Position numbers and translations under genes: made by a program
In this document: piece after piece, positions 26,928 through 35,737 of the stretch
Position numbering within the stretch: the stretch's first letter is position 1
How the letters are laid out: every line of letters begins with the position of its first letter
Assembly: GCF_900130025.1 (NCBI RefSeq)
Contig: NZ_FQXR01000006.1
Span: 1 to 64,000, forward strand
Direction of reading: 5' to 3'
DNA: 64,000 nucleotides
Source of the DNA: Sporanaerobacter acetigenes DSM 13106
GTDB taxonomy: Bacteria; Bacillota; Clostridia; Tissierellales; Sporanaerobacteraceae
The notes under the pieces: generated by a model
The model's database searches: none
What the model saw: the letters and a program-made list of their open reading frames with translations, nothing else
Told to the model about the DNA's origin: nothing

Positions 26928-27251
26928 TTAGTTGCTATTTTTGTTGATTATATCTAAAGCCTGTTCTAAAACCTTTTTTCCATCCATCATTCCATAATAT
27001 TGCATATTAATTACATCTATAGGAATATTTCTCCCTTCTAACTTACTTTCAAATTTACTTTTCATGTATTTTACTTGTGGACCCAACAATATTACATCAA
27101 TATCTTTAGTATCTATAATACTTTCTAATTCAATAGCTGGAACTGCAAAAATATCTGCATCTATATTTTGTTCTACTGCTACCTTTTTCATCTTGTTTAC
27201 CATTAAGCTTGTACTCATACCAGCTGTACAAACTAACATAATCGTTTTCAT
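26928..27251 (-). CDS. PTS lactose/cellobiose-type EIIB
   Basis: Transfers phosphate from EIIA to the sugar through a cysteine. The 107-residue protein starts MKTIMLVCTAGMSTSLMV with the phospho-cysteine at position 8 in the P-loop, as in ChbB. The ATG at 27251 is preferred to the one two codons earlier because AGGAGG directly abuts that earlier codon. It is the first structural gene of the sugar operon, 105 bp after the regulator gene. Confidence 0.92.
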   Translation of the reverse strand: MKTIMLVCTAGMSTSLMVNKMKKVAVEQNIDADIFAVPAIELESIIDTKDIDVILLGPQVKYMKSKFESKLEGRNIPIDVINMQYYGMMDGKKVLEQALDIINKNSN

Positions 27252-27356
27252 ATACATCCTCCTAACTCACTTTATTATCTTACATTCTCAGTATACCTAA
27301 AAAATCTTTGATCTTGAACACAATACTTTTCCTTTAATAACGGAAACTTTCTCTTC

Positions 27357-29261
27357 CTAAATTAAAATATTAATGATTTCATCAACAGAATTACTATTAA
27401 TTAACTTTTGAACAACTGTTTTATCTTCAACGACAGAAATCAACTTGGTATACATACTATTTAAATCTTCTTTTTTATCCTTTTGAATGTTCAACAAACA
27501 TATAAACTGTACCATTTGATTGTCATCCCACAGTATTGGATATTTCAGTGTACAAACAGTCCAAAAAGTTTCTTCTGTTACCAATTTTATAGGATGAGGA
27601 ATTGCCACTAAATTACCAAAACAAGTTGCTGCAACTGATTCCCTTTCTAGCACTAGATTTAGATAATTTTCTGGTACTATCCCCTGTTTATATAATTCGT
27701 TGCACATGAATTCTAAAACAGTTTCCTTATTATCAAATTCCATATGAACAAAAACTCTTGAAGGGTGTAAGAAGGGAGATATTCTATCCTGTTCACCTAA
27801 AAATAGTCTATTCTTTATATTGACAATATCATCTTCACCTAAGAATGTATTTACCACTTGAACAGGTACTCCTAAATCCTCTTTAATAGGTATTGTGCTA
27901 ATTACAAAGTCAATTGTAGATAAGTCATATTTACTTAATTCATAATAATTAATTGAATCCACAACTTGTAAATTATGCTCAAATAATTTTTTCAAATGAT
28001 AGTATAACAATTTTGCACTTCCAACCCCTGAAGCACATACTATTACAACCCTTTTTGGTTCTTTTCTTTTTAATTTCATTCTTTCTAAAGCTGCAGCAAT
28101 GTGTATTGCAATATAGGCAATTTCATGCTCTCCCACCTCTACAGACAAATAGTCCTCTATACACTTATTAGCAATAACAGCACCATCAAATGCATCAGGA
28201 TATTTTGTCTTAATTTCATCTAATAGTGGGTTCCTTATATTCATATTATATTTAAGTCTATTTATTGCAGAACGAATGTGTAAAGTTAATGCTTGCATAA
28301 ATTCATTATCATCTTTCAAATCCCAATTTAATTCTCTTTTCAGTCTATTTACCATACATTGAACAATGCTTTTAGCGTCATTAAATCCTCTATATTCAAT
28401 TAATGTCTCTTTATATAATAGTTTTGTCCCTAATAAGTGGATGATAATGTAATCCACCTCTGAGTTTGGAAATACTAACCCAGTATGCTCTTCCACTTCT
28501 TTAACAATTTCAGCAGCCATTTTTCTTTCCATAGGATATTCTACAACTAAATAATCATTTAAATCTTCTATAATTAAATCTTTTTCAATTCTTTTACATG
28601 CAATCATAATATGAATAGTTAAATTACAAAGGGAAAGATCAGATATTTCCACATTATATTTATTTACTTTCTTTATGATAACATCTCTAATATTTTCGTA
28701 GAGCTCAAATGCTGCAGTATCAATATTTAAAACCCCATCATTGCCAAGCATAAAACTTGATAGACAAACCCTTTTCATATATTCATGACCTTCAACATAT
28801 GTCCCATAATAGGGTCTATTGACAAGCTTCAAACTATATTCACTCAATATATCTTTCACTGCCTTTAAATCATTTTGCATTGTAGATTGGGATACAAATA
28901 GTTCATCTGCAAGATCTTCTATCTTTATACAATCCCTTTCCAATATAAGTCTTCTTATTAAATACTCTATTCTATTCTTTTTGTATGAAAAATTAACAGT
29001 TCTGGTATTATCCTTAACTTTAACAATCTTGTTAAAGCTACTTTCAAATAACTCCCGATCTGTAATGTGGACTACATAGCCTTTCCCTCTTATAGATTCA
29101 ATAGATACACCTACTGAATCACAATCAGCTTTCATATACTGAATTTCATTGCGAATAGTCCTATCGCTAAGTCCCAATTGTTTTGCTATCCACTTTGCAG
29201 TTACTTCCTCATTACTTTCTATTAAATATGATAAAATTTCTTTCTGACGCTCTGAAAACAA
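27357..29261 (-). CDS. PRD-containing PTS regulator (LicR/MtlR type)
   Basis: A transcriptional activator whose activity is set by PTS phosphorylation. The 634-residue protein has an N-terminal HTH (FSERQKEILSYL..., LGLSDRTIRNEI) and a second winged-helix segment (about 80-140, LADELFVSQSTMQNDL). Two PRD domains follow (about 170-280 and 290-390, with IIIHLLGTK and AIHIAAALER). Next come an EIIB-like domain (VVIVCASGVGSAKLL, Cys near 407) and an EIIA-like domain (about 495-634, VAIPHPIK with the phospho-His). TTG at 29261 is preferred because AGGGGGT lies 6 nt upstream; the longer frame adds 29 residues unlike the family. It is upstream of and codirectional with the PTS genes it presumably controls. 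Confidence 0.88.
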   Translation of the reverse strand: MFSERQKEILSYLIESNEEVTAKWIAKQLGLSDRTIRNEIQYMKADCDSVGVSIESIRGKGYVVHITDRELFESSFNKIVKVKDNTRTVNFSYKKNRIEYLIRRLILERDCIKIEDLADELFVSQSTMQNDLKAVKDILSEYSLKLVNRPYYGTYVEGHEYMKRVCLSSFMLGNDGVLNIDTAAFELYENIRDVIIKKVNKYNVEISDLSLCNLTIHIMIACKRIEKDLIIEDLNDYLVVEYPMERKMAAEIVKEVEEHTGLVFPNSEVDYIIIHLLGTKLLYKETLIEYRGFNDAKSIVQCMVNRLKRELNWDLKDDNEFMQALTLHIRSAINRLKYNMNIRNPLLDEIKTKYPDAFDGAVIANKCIEDYLSVEVGEHEIAYIAIHIAAALERMKLKRKEPKRVVIVCASGVGSAKLLYYHLKKLFEHNLQVVDSINYYELSKYDLSTIDFVISTIPIKEDLGVPVQVVNTFLGEDDIVNIKNRLFLGEQDRISPFLHPSRVFVHMEFDNKETVLEFMCNELYKQGIVPENYLNLVLERESVAATCFGNLVAIPHPIKLVTEETFWTVCTLKYPILWDDNQMVQFICLLNIQKDKKEDLNSMYTKLISVVEDKTVVQKLINSNSVDEIINILI

Positions 29262-29372
29262 ATTTATACCCCCTGTTTCAAGATGTTGAAAAAACATAGC
29301 TATGAAAAAAACTCCATAGCTAGCCATTTCAATAGCTATAATATCCACAGTATATTATACCATACGTCCCAT

Positions 29373-29409
29373 AAGTCATAAAAATAAAAGCTACTATTCT
29401 TTTTTTAGA
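29373..29409 (+). repeat. 37-bp direct repeat, right copy (island boundary, in rpoN terminator)
   Basis: Identical to 22088-22124. It contains the distal arm and loop of the rpoN terminator hairpin. The two copies bracket about 7.2 kb of sugar genes. Confidence 0.9.
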
Positions 29410-29421
29410 AAAGTAGCTTTT
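29386..29421 (-). terminator. Terminator of rpoN
   Basis: AAAAGCTACT (29386-29395) and AGTAGCTTTT (29412-29421) form a 10-bp stem overlapping the rpoN stop codon. Confidence 0.75.
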
Positions 29422-30799
29422 AATATCTTCTTCTCATTGATGAAGATGGTATATTGAGTTCATCTCTATACTTTGCAACAGTCCTTCTGGATATTGATAT
29501 ATCTTTTTCTTTTAGCATATTTGCTATTTGTTGATCACTTAGTGGTTTCTTTGGATTTTCCTTTTCAATATAATCTTTTATCATTGATTTTATTGAGATA
29601 GAAGAAACATCTCCATCATTTCCAGAAATTCCAGTAGTAAAAAAATATTTTAGTTCAAACAATCCTCTTGGAGTTTGAATATACTTTCCACTTGTAGCTC
29701 TGCTCACTGTTGATTCATGGACACCTATGTCATCAGCTACATCTTTAAGAGTCAATGGCTTTAGTCCCTTTTCACCTTCTTCAAAAAAATCCTTTTGAAA
29801 CTTCAATATAGAATATACCACATTATAAATAGTCATTTTTCTTTGCTCAATGCTTTTTATAATCCACATTGCTGAATTCAACTTGTCTGTCAAAAACGAA
29901 GTGATATTTGTATCATCTGATTTAAGCATGAGTTCTTTGTAAAAACTATTTATATTAAGTCTAGGTGCCGTAATATCATTTAGTACTACCAAATATTCTC
30001 CATCTATTTCTTGGAGTATAACATCTGGAGTAATATATTTCACTTCTCCTCCATCTATAGAAAAACTCCTGCCTGGCTTTGGCTCTAATGTTTTTATGAA
30101 ATCACAAATATTTTGAACTTCTTCCAGCTCTAATCCCAGTTCTTTGGATATTTTTTGAAGTCTATTTTGAGCCACATCTTCTAAATAATTTTCAACTACA
30201 TCATATATATTTTTGTCCTCTATACTTTTATCTTTAAGTTGAATACATAGACATTCCTCTAAATTTCTAGCTCCTACTCCTACAGGGTCAAAACACTGTA
30301 TCTCGAGTAAAACCTTTTCCACTTGTTCAGTAGAAACATTTAAAGTTTCAGAAATATCTTCTATTGAAACAGTTAAATAACCATTTTCATCAATGTTTTC
30401 AATTATATATTTTCCTATTTTTCTTTCAAGACCTTCACAAATAGTAAGACCAAGTTGAATAAGCAAGTACTCTTTCAAAGAAGCAGAATAAGAAACAAAG
30501 TTTTCATAAGTTATTTCTTTATCATTTTTCCCTTTTGGACCAGTATAACTTATATCATCATAACTTTCTAAAAGCTCTTTCCAATCTATTTCTTCAGTTT
30601 CATTCGTAATTTCCTCTATGTTTTCATAATCATCAGAAATGCTTTCTTTTTCTAGCATAGGATTTATTTCAATTTGGTTTTCTAAATATTCATTTAATTC
30701 TTGACTAGTAAATTGAAGTAGTTGAATCGCTTGTCTCAACTCAGGTGTCATCACTAATTTCTGAGCTTGTTCAAGGGTCAAATCATAACCTAATCTCAT
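29420..30799 (-). CDS. rpoN: RNA polymerase sigma-54 factor
   Basis: Directs RNA polymerase to -24/-12 promoters that need an enhancer-binding ATPase. The 459-residue protein has the glutamine-rich activator-contact region I (MRLGYDLTLEQAQKLVMTPELR...), an acidic region II, the core-binding domain and the helix-turn-helix GVHESTVSRATSGKYIQTPRG. The C-terminal RpoN box is SRRTVAKYRDEL. No LevR-type AAA+ activator is visible in the window. In many clostridia this gene stands directly before cggR, but here the repeat-bounded sugar island intervenes. Confidence 0.95.
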   Translation of the reverse strand: MRLGYDLTLEQAQKLVMTPELRQAIQLLQFTSQELNEYLENQIEINPMLEKESISDDYENIEEITNETEEIDWKELLESYDDISYTGPKGKNDKEITYENFVSYSASLKEYLLIQLGLTICEGLERKIGKYIIENIDENGYLTVSIEDISETLNVSTEQVEKVLLEIQCFDPVGVGARNLEECLCIQLKDKSIEDKNIYDVVENYLEDVAQNRLQKISKELGLELEEVQNICDFIKTLEPKPGRSFSIDGGEVKYITPDVILQEIDGEYLVVLNDITAPRLNINSFYKELMLKSDDTNITSFLTDKLNSAMWIIKSIEQRKMTIYNVVYSILKFQKDFFEEGEKGLKPLTLKDVADDIGVHESTVSRATSGKYIQTPRGLFELKYFFTTGISGNDGDVSSISIKSMIKDYIEKENPKKPLSDQQIANMLKEKDISISRRTVAKYRDELNIPSSSMRRRY

Positions 30800-30924
30800 T
30801 AAAGCTCACTCCCACTAATAGGTTTTAATACTTATATATGATTATTATATCAAAAAAATAAATAATAAACAAAATTATTTATTATTCGACATTTTCATTT
30901 TATATATAAGCTTTTCTATTACAT

Positions 30925-30963
30925 CAAAAAAGCTTCCAATCCAAAATTGAATTGAAAGCTTTC
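30925..30963 (-). terminator. Terminator of the nucleoside transporter operon
   Basis: AAAAAAGCTTCCAAT...ATTGAAAGCTTTCTT stem just past the last permease gene, giving a T tract on the minus strand. Confidence 0.75.
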
Positions 30964-30968
30964 TTATA

Positions 30969-31907
30969 TTATTCCTCGTTTTTTTCATACGGTATTCCAT
31001 TTGCTGCTGGACCTGTTGCTTTACCAACAAAACTCATAAGAATTATGAGCGTGATTACATAAGGTATCATAGCTAATAGTTGTGATGAAACTCTTATATC
31101 TGTTCCACCTAAATATACAACCAAACCTTGAGCCACACCAAATAACAAACATGCCCACATAGAACCTTGTGGCGTCCATTTTCCAAATATCATAGCAGCC
31201 AATGCTATAAAGCCTTGTCCAGAAATAAGAGTTGCTCTAAAATTTGATACTGCAGCCAAACTCATAGCTGCTCCACCAAATCCAGCAAAAACTCCAGATA
31301 AGATTACAGCTAGATATTTTACCTTGTAGACATCAATTCCCAATGTATCTGCTGCTCTTGGATGTTCTCCAACTGCTCTTATTCTAAGACCAATTTTAGT
31401 CTTATACAATATATACCAAACTATAAAAACTAGCAAAAATGCAAGATAAACCGTTGCATATTGATTAAATACTAGATCTAAAAACGAATTTTGAGCAAAT
31501 ACTCCATTTAATGGCCTTGGCATCTTTTGATCCAAAGGTATAGGTTTAGTCATAGTAGCCCCATCAAAAAATACTCTACTTAAGAAAAGAGATAGTCCAG
31601 GTCCTAGAAAGTTTATAGCAATACCAGAAACTACCTGATCTGCTGAAAACGTCACACATGCCACTGCGTGAAGTAACGCCAATACTCCCCCTGCAAGTCC
31701 GGCACACAAAAAAGCTAACCAAGGATTTCCTGAATAAAAACCTACTGTTGCACCAACAAAAGCTCCTATGGTCATCATCCCTTCAAGACCTATATTTACA
31801 ACTCCAGAGTTTTCTGTCATTACTCCTCCAAGAGCTGTATACATAAGAGGTGCAGCATACATTAAACTAATTCCTATTATTAAACCTAAATCATTTAGAG
31901 CGTTCAA
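30969..31907 (-). CDS. nupQ: BMP-type nucleoside ABC transporter permease 2
   Basis: One of two membrane subunits of a purine-nucleoside-type importer (BranchedChain/BPD_transp_2 family). The product of about 312 residues has 8-10 hydrophobic segments with the family motifs VNIGLEGMMTIGAFVGA and GQGFIALAAMIFGKWTP. The frame opens with GTG at 31916, but the GAGGGG site spaces better to TTG at 31907. Either way it overlaps the end of the other permease gene, implying translational coupling. The symbol follows the B. subtilis guanosine transporter nupNOPQ; orthology is assumed. Confidence 0.88.
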   Translation of the reverse strand: MNALNDLGLIIGISLMYAAPLMYTALGGVMTENSGVVNIGLEGMMTIGAFVGATVGFYSGNPWLAFLCAGLAGGVLALLHAVACVTFSADQVVSGIAINFLGPGLSLFLSRVFFDGATMTKPIPLDQKMPRPLNGVFAQNSFLDLVFNQYATVYLAFLLVFIVWYILYKTKIGLRIRAVGEHPRAADTLGIDVYKVKYLAVILSGVFAGFGGAAMSLAAVSNFRATLISGQGFIALAAMIFGKWTPQGSMWACLLFGVAQGLVVYLGGTDIRVSSQLLAMIPYVITLIILMSFVGKATGPAANGIPYEKNEE

Positions 31908-32970
31908 CTTCTCCACCCCTCTTTCTTCTAGACCTCATAGTTGTCAGTCCTTCTATCATCTTAGGCATAGCTATGAAAAATACTATAATGCCAATGACTA
32001 TGTTGATTATTTCAGATGGCGCTCCCATCATTGGTTGAATCTTGTATCCACCATATTTAAGAGCTCCAAACAATAATCCAGCAAATATACATCCTATAGG
32101 ACTATTACCTCCTATTAAAGATACAGCTATACCATCAAAACCATTGCCTTCCATAGCAGATAGTATTGATATTTCATTTGTCACTCCCAGTACATGAACA
32201 GCTCCTGCAAGCCCTGATATAGCCCCAGCAATCATCATGGCAGTAACCATATTTTTCTTGACATTGATACCACCATATTCAGCAGCATCTTTATTGAATC
32301 CTACTGCTCTCAATTCATACCCAAGTGTAGTATCATTTAATATATATTTTATGAGGAATGCAACTAATATGGCTATTATGAAACCAAAATTTACAGGTGC
32401 ATCGAAAAAGCTACCCAATGAACTACCCAATCCTTTAGGAAAAGCAATACTTGCAGAGCTTAATATTTTTTGAGAAGCTTCACTATTTGGTCTCTTGAAT
32501 TTATCCCAATACACAAAAAAGTTACTCAAATATAGTGCAATCCAATTGAGCATTATAGTAGTTATAACTTCATTGACGCCAAATTTAGATTTCAAAAATC
32601 CAGCAAATCCTCCCCAAAGTCCCGCTGCTAAACAAGCCAACAATAGTGCCACTATTGCATGAAGAACTGGTGGTAAATGCCAAAAATATCCTACCATTGT
32701 TGCCACCAAAGCTCCTACTATAAATTGGCCTTCTGCACCTATATTGAAAAGTCCAGTTTTAAAAGCAAATGCTACAGAGATACCTGTTAAAATAAGTGGT
32801 GTAGACTTTATGATAGTCCATGAAATATATTTAGGGCTACCAAATACGCCTGCAATCATTATTCCATAAGCCTCCAGTGGATTGTATCCTACTGCTAATA
32901 ATATTATTGCTCCAATTACAAGACCTATAAGAATTGCAATAAGAGTAAATTTAAGCCTGTTTTCTTTCAT
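31891..32970 (-). CDS. nupP: BMP-type nucleoside ABC transporter permease 1
   Basis: The 359-residue first permease of the nucleoside importer, with about nine hydrophobic helices. Family motifs include NIGAEGQFIVGALVA, GGFAGFLKSKFGVNEVITTIM and GNGFDGIAVSLIGGNSPIG. It overlaps the ATPase gene by 20 bp and the next permease by 17 bp. The start ATG follows GGAGGTG. The pairing with a separate, dissimilar permease and a double ATPase is the standard RfuABCD/NupNOPQ layout. Confidence 0.9.
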   Translation of the reverse strand: MKENRLKFTLIAILIGLVIGAIILLAVGYNPLEAYGIMIAGVFGSPKYISWTIIKSTPLILTGISVAFAFKTGLFNIGAEGQFIVGALVATMVGYFWHLPPVLHAIVALLLACLAAGLWGGFAGFLKSKFGVNEVITTIMLNWIALYLSNFFVYWDKFKRPNSEASQKILSSASIAFPKGLGSSLGSFFDAPVNFGFIIAILVAFLIKYILNDTTLGYELRAVGFNKDAAEYGGINVKKNMVTAMMIAGAISGLAGAVHVLGVTNEISILSAMEGNGFDGIAVSLIGGNSPIGCIFAGLLFGALKYGGYKIQPMMGAPSEIINIVIGIIVFFIAMPKMIEGLTTMRSRRKRGGEVERSK

Positions 32971-34516
32971 CGTCTACACCTCCTCCTGCCATTAAATATC
33001 CTAAGGTTTTTTCATCGGCTTTCTTTGCATCGAGTACAGCTACTATTTTCCCATCAAATATGACTGCTATTCTATCTGATAAATTCATTACTTCATCTAA
33101 TTCAAAGGAAATTAGGAGTACTGCCTTTCCTCTATCTCTTTGTTCAACCAGTGATTTATGAACAAATTCAATTGCCCCAACATCAAGTCCTCTTGTTGGT
33201 TGTGCTGCTATAAGAACATCTGGGTCATTTGTCACTTCTCTAGCTATAATGACCTTCTGTTGATTTCCACCCGACAATGCTTTAGCAAGCTGATCCTCAT
33301 TTCGAGGCCTTACATCAAATTTATCTATCAATTCTTTTGCATGTTCTCTAATTTCATCATGATTTAATTTGTTCCCATGAGAAAATGGCTCTTTGTGATA
33401 TTTTTCTAAAATAAAATTTTCAGCCATGCTAAAATCCATTACCAATCCTCTTCTTTGTCTGTCTTCAGGAATAGTACTCATTCCTTTTTCTATGATGTGT
33501 TGAGGTGTTTTGTTAGTAATGTCTTCTCCATTTAATATGACCTGCCCAGATTCAATAGGCCTAAGTCCCGTGAGTCCTTCAATTAACTCACTTTGGCCAT
33601 TTCCGTCAACTCCTGCTATTCCCAGTATTTCACCTTTGTGAAGCTCAATGGACAGCCCATCTACTGCTTTTAACTTTCTATTATCTTTTACAACAATATT
33701 ATCTACATTTAAAACCACTTCACCTTTTTCAATGTCTTTTTTATCAACAACAAAATTTACCTGTCTTCCTACCATTTTTTCAGCTAAATCTTCTTCTGAA
33801 ACATCACTTACCTTAACAGTATCAATTTTCTTTCCTCTACGAATTATAGTACAATAATCTGCAGCTTGTTTTATTTCTCTTAATTTGTGAGTAATGATGA
33901 TAATCGTTTTCCCTTGACCGGTCAAACTTTTCATGATTTGAATAAGTTCTTCTATCTCTTGAGGTGTTAAAACGGCAGTAGGCTCATCTAGTATCAATAT
34001 ATCCGCTCCTCTATAAAGAGCTTTCAATATTTCTACCCTTTGTTGCATTCCAACCGTAATATCCTCAATTTTAGCATTTGGATCTACATATAATCCATAC
34101 TTTTGAGATAATTCCTCAACTTCTTTAGTCGCTCTTTTTATATCTAAATGTCCTGTATTCCAATTTCCTTTCTTCACTGTTGTTTCCTTACCTAAGATTA
34201 TATTTTCTACAACAGTAAACTTGTCCACTAACATAAAGTGCTGGTGAACCATTCCAATTCCCTTTTCTATAGCAATATTTGGATTTGTAATTTGAACTTT
34301 TTCGCCATTTATAAATATTTCTCCTTCTGTCGGCAAATACAATCCATATAGCACATTCATGAGAGTAGTTTTTCCTGCCCCATTTTCCCCTAGTAGTGCA
34401 TGAATTTCTCCCTTATGAACTGTTAAGTCAATATTATCATTTGCCACAAAATCTCCAAATTTCTTTGTGATGCCTTTCATTTCAATGACTTTAGTTGAAA
34501 AATCTATGTTGTTCAA
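32951..34516 (-). CDS. nupO: BMP-type nucleoside ABC transporter ATPase (two NBDs)
   Basis: A 521-residue tandem ABC ATPase driving nucleoside import. The first NBD (about 8-245) has Walker A GENGAGKTT, signature VGMQQRVEI and Walker B LILDEPTAVLTP. The second (about 265-510) has GVDGNGQSE instead of a normal Walker A, signature LSGGNQQK and a degenerate Walker B (VLIAAQPTRGLDVG). A degenerate second site is normal in this family. The start is TTG with GGAGGGG upstream. It follows the binding-protein gene after a 60-bp gap that contains a hairpin. Confidence 0.93.
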   Translation of the reverse strand: MNNIDFSTKVIEMKGITKKFGDFVANDNIDLTVHKGEIHALLGENGAGKTTLMNVLYGLYLPTEGEIFINGEKVQITNPNIAIEKGIGMVHQHFMLVDKFTVVENIILGKETTVKKGNWNTGHLDIKRATKEVEELSQKYGLYVDPNAKIEDITVGMQQRVEILKALYRGADILILDEPTAVLTPQEIEELIQIMKSLTGQGKTIIIITHKLREIKQAADYCTIIRRGKKIDTVKVSDVSEEDLAEKMVGRQVNFVVDKKDIEKGEVVLNVDNIVVKDNRKLKAVDGLSIELHKGEILGIAGVDGNGQSELIEGLTGLRPIESGQVILNGEDITNKTPQHIIEKGMSTIPEDRQRRGLVMDFSMAENFILEKYHKEPFSHGNKLNHDEIREHAKELIDKFDVRPRNEDQLAKALSGGNQQKVIIAREVTNDPDVLIAAQPTRGLDVGAIEFVHKSLVEQRDRGKAVLLISFELDEVMNLSDRIAVIFDGKIVAVLDAKKADEKTLGYLMAGGGVDDERKQA

Positions 34517-34540
34517 TAGGGCCCCTCCTATCTAATATAA

Positions 34541-34564
34541 CAGCCCAGGCAAAAGCCTGAGCTG
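34541..34564 (-). terminator. Intercistronic hairpin after the BMP lipoprotein gene
   Basis: CAGCcCAGGC-AAAA-GCCTGaGCTG forms a GC stem with one mismatch, 13 bp past the lipoprotein stop codon. The T run after it on the minus strand is weak. Partial termination here would give more binding protein than ATPase. Confidence 0.6.
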
Positions 34565-34576
34565 CCCATTTTCCTA

Positions 34577-35602
34577 TTATAGTGAATTTACGAAATCATT
34601 GAAAGTATCTTCGTTAAATGGAACTTCAATTTTCCCATCAATGATGTCTTTCTTTAAATCTTCGACTTCATCAAGTATTTCTTTTGGAACATGTTTGTCT
34701 GATGTTGGAGCTATATCTACTGCTCCTTCTTCAAGACCATAAACTACAGTTGTTCCACCAGGGAATTTTTCGTCTTTTAAGTCTTTAACTACATTATAAA
34801 CACCTACGTCTACACGTTTCATAGCTGATGTAATAACATTGTCAGGTGCCATATAGTTTTGATCTCTATCTACACCTATTGCAAATTTGTCTTGTTCTTT
34901 AGCTGCTTCTATAACACCATCGCCAACTCCTCCAGCAGCATGGAATACTATATCTGCTCCTTGTTGGTACATGCTGTTTGCAATAGCTTTACCTTTTGCT
35001 GCATCAGTAAATGATTCAGCATATTGAATTATAACTTCTACATTTGTACCATTTACTTTGTTTGCATATTCAACTCCAGCATGGTATCCATTTTCAAAAG
35101 CACTTATAACGTCGCCTTCCATACCACCTACAAAGCCTACTTTGCCAGTTTGAGTCATTTTAGCAGCTATATAGCCTACTAAAAATGAAGGTTGTTCTTG
35201 TTTGAATACAACGCCTACTACATTTTCAGGAGTATCCTCATATGCAAAGTCTACTATAGCATATTTAGTATCAGGACTCTTTTTTGCAGCTTCTAATATA
35301 GGATCACCAAGTTTGTATCCAATTCCCCAGATAAGATCATTACCTGCATCAAGGGCAGTTTCTAAGTTTGGAACAAAGTCAGCATCTTGATGTGACTCTT
35401 GATATGATACTTTTATATCTAAATCTTTTCCTGCTTGTTGAAGTCCTTCCCAAGCAGATTGGTTGAATGACTGGTCATTCACCCCACCAACATCTGTAAC
35501 CATAGTAACTTTCAACTTGTCTCCACCGCCACCACTGGAACAAGCAGCAAGACTAAATGCTAATACTGCAATCATGACTACTGCCATTACCTTTTTTGGC
35601 AT
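34577..35602 (-). CDS. nupN: BMP family nucleoside-binding lipoprotein
   Basis: The substrate-binding component anchored to the outer face of the membrane. The 341-residue precursor has a lipoprotein signal peptide with lipobox LAAC (Cys21) followed by a Ser/Gly-rich linker. The BMP/PnrA domain then starts with VTMVTDVGGVNDQSFNQSAWEG. Conserved ligand-site segments DFAYEDTPENVVGVVFKQEQPSFLVGY and VGFVGGMEGDVI are present. Relatives bind guanosine and other nucleosides, and some bind riboflavin, so the exact ligand is inferred. It is the first gene of the transporter operon. The start follows AAAGGGGGAG. Confidence 0.9.
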   Translation of the reverse strand: MPKKVMAVVMIAVLAFSLAACSSGGGGDKLKVTMVTDVGGVNDQSFNQSAWEGLQQAGKDLDIKVSYQESHQDADFVPNLETALDAGNDLIWGIGYKLGDPILEAAKKSPDTKYAIVDFAYEDTPENVVGVVFKQEQPSFLVGYIAAKMTQTGKVGFVGGMEGDVISAFENGYHAGVEYANKVNGTNVEVIIQYAESFTDAAKGKAIANSMYQQGADIVFHAAGGVGDGVIEAAKEQDKFAIGVDRDQNYMAPDNVITSAMKRVDVGVYNVVKDLKDEKFPGGTTVVYGLEEGAVDIAPTSDKHVPKEILDEVEDLKKDIIDGKIEVPFNEDTFNDFVNSL

Positions 35603-35694
35603 TTTTGACTCCCCCTTTAATGGATTATTAATTTAGTCTACTATATATAGTTCTACACCATTTTCTAAAATCCTTCAACTGTTTTTGTTTATTT

Positions 35695-35733
35695 CCACAA
35701 AAATCAACTCAATTCATAGGAATGTTTTTGTGA
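35695..35733 (-). terminator. Possible weak terminator of the glycine reductase operon
   Basis: CACAAAAA (35696-35703) pairs with TTTTTGTG (35725-35732) directly after grdD, with T-rich sequence following. The stem is short and AT-rich. Confidence 0.4.
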
Positions 35734-35737
35734 AGTA

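Noticed and set aside
29420-30799. Sigma-54 control of the neighbouring PTS operon
   Set aside because: The PTS regulator is of LicR/MtlR type without the AAA+ domain needed for sigma-54 activation, and I saw no clear GG-N10-GC promoter before the EIIB gene. The adjacency looks accidental.
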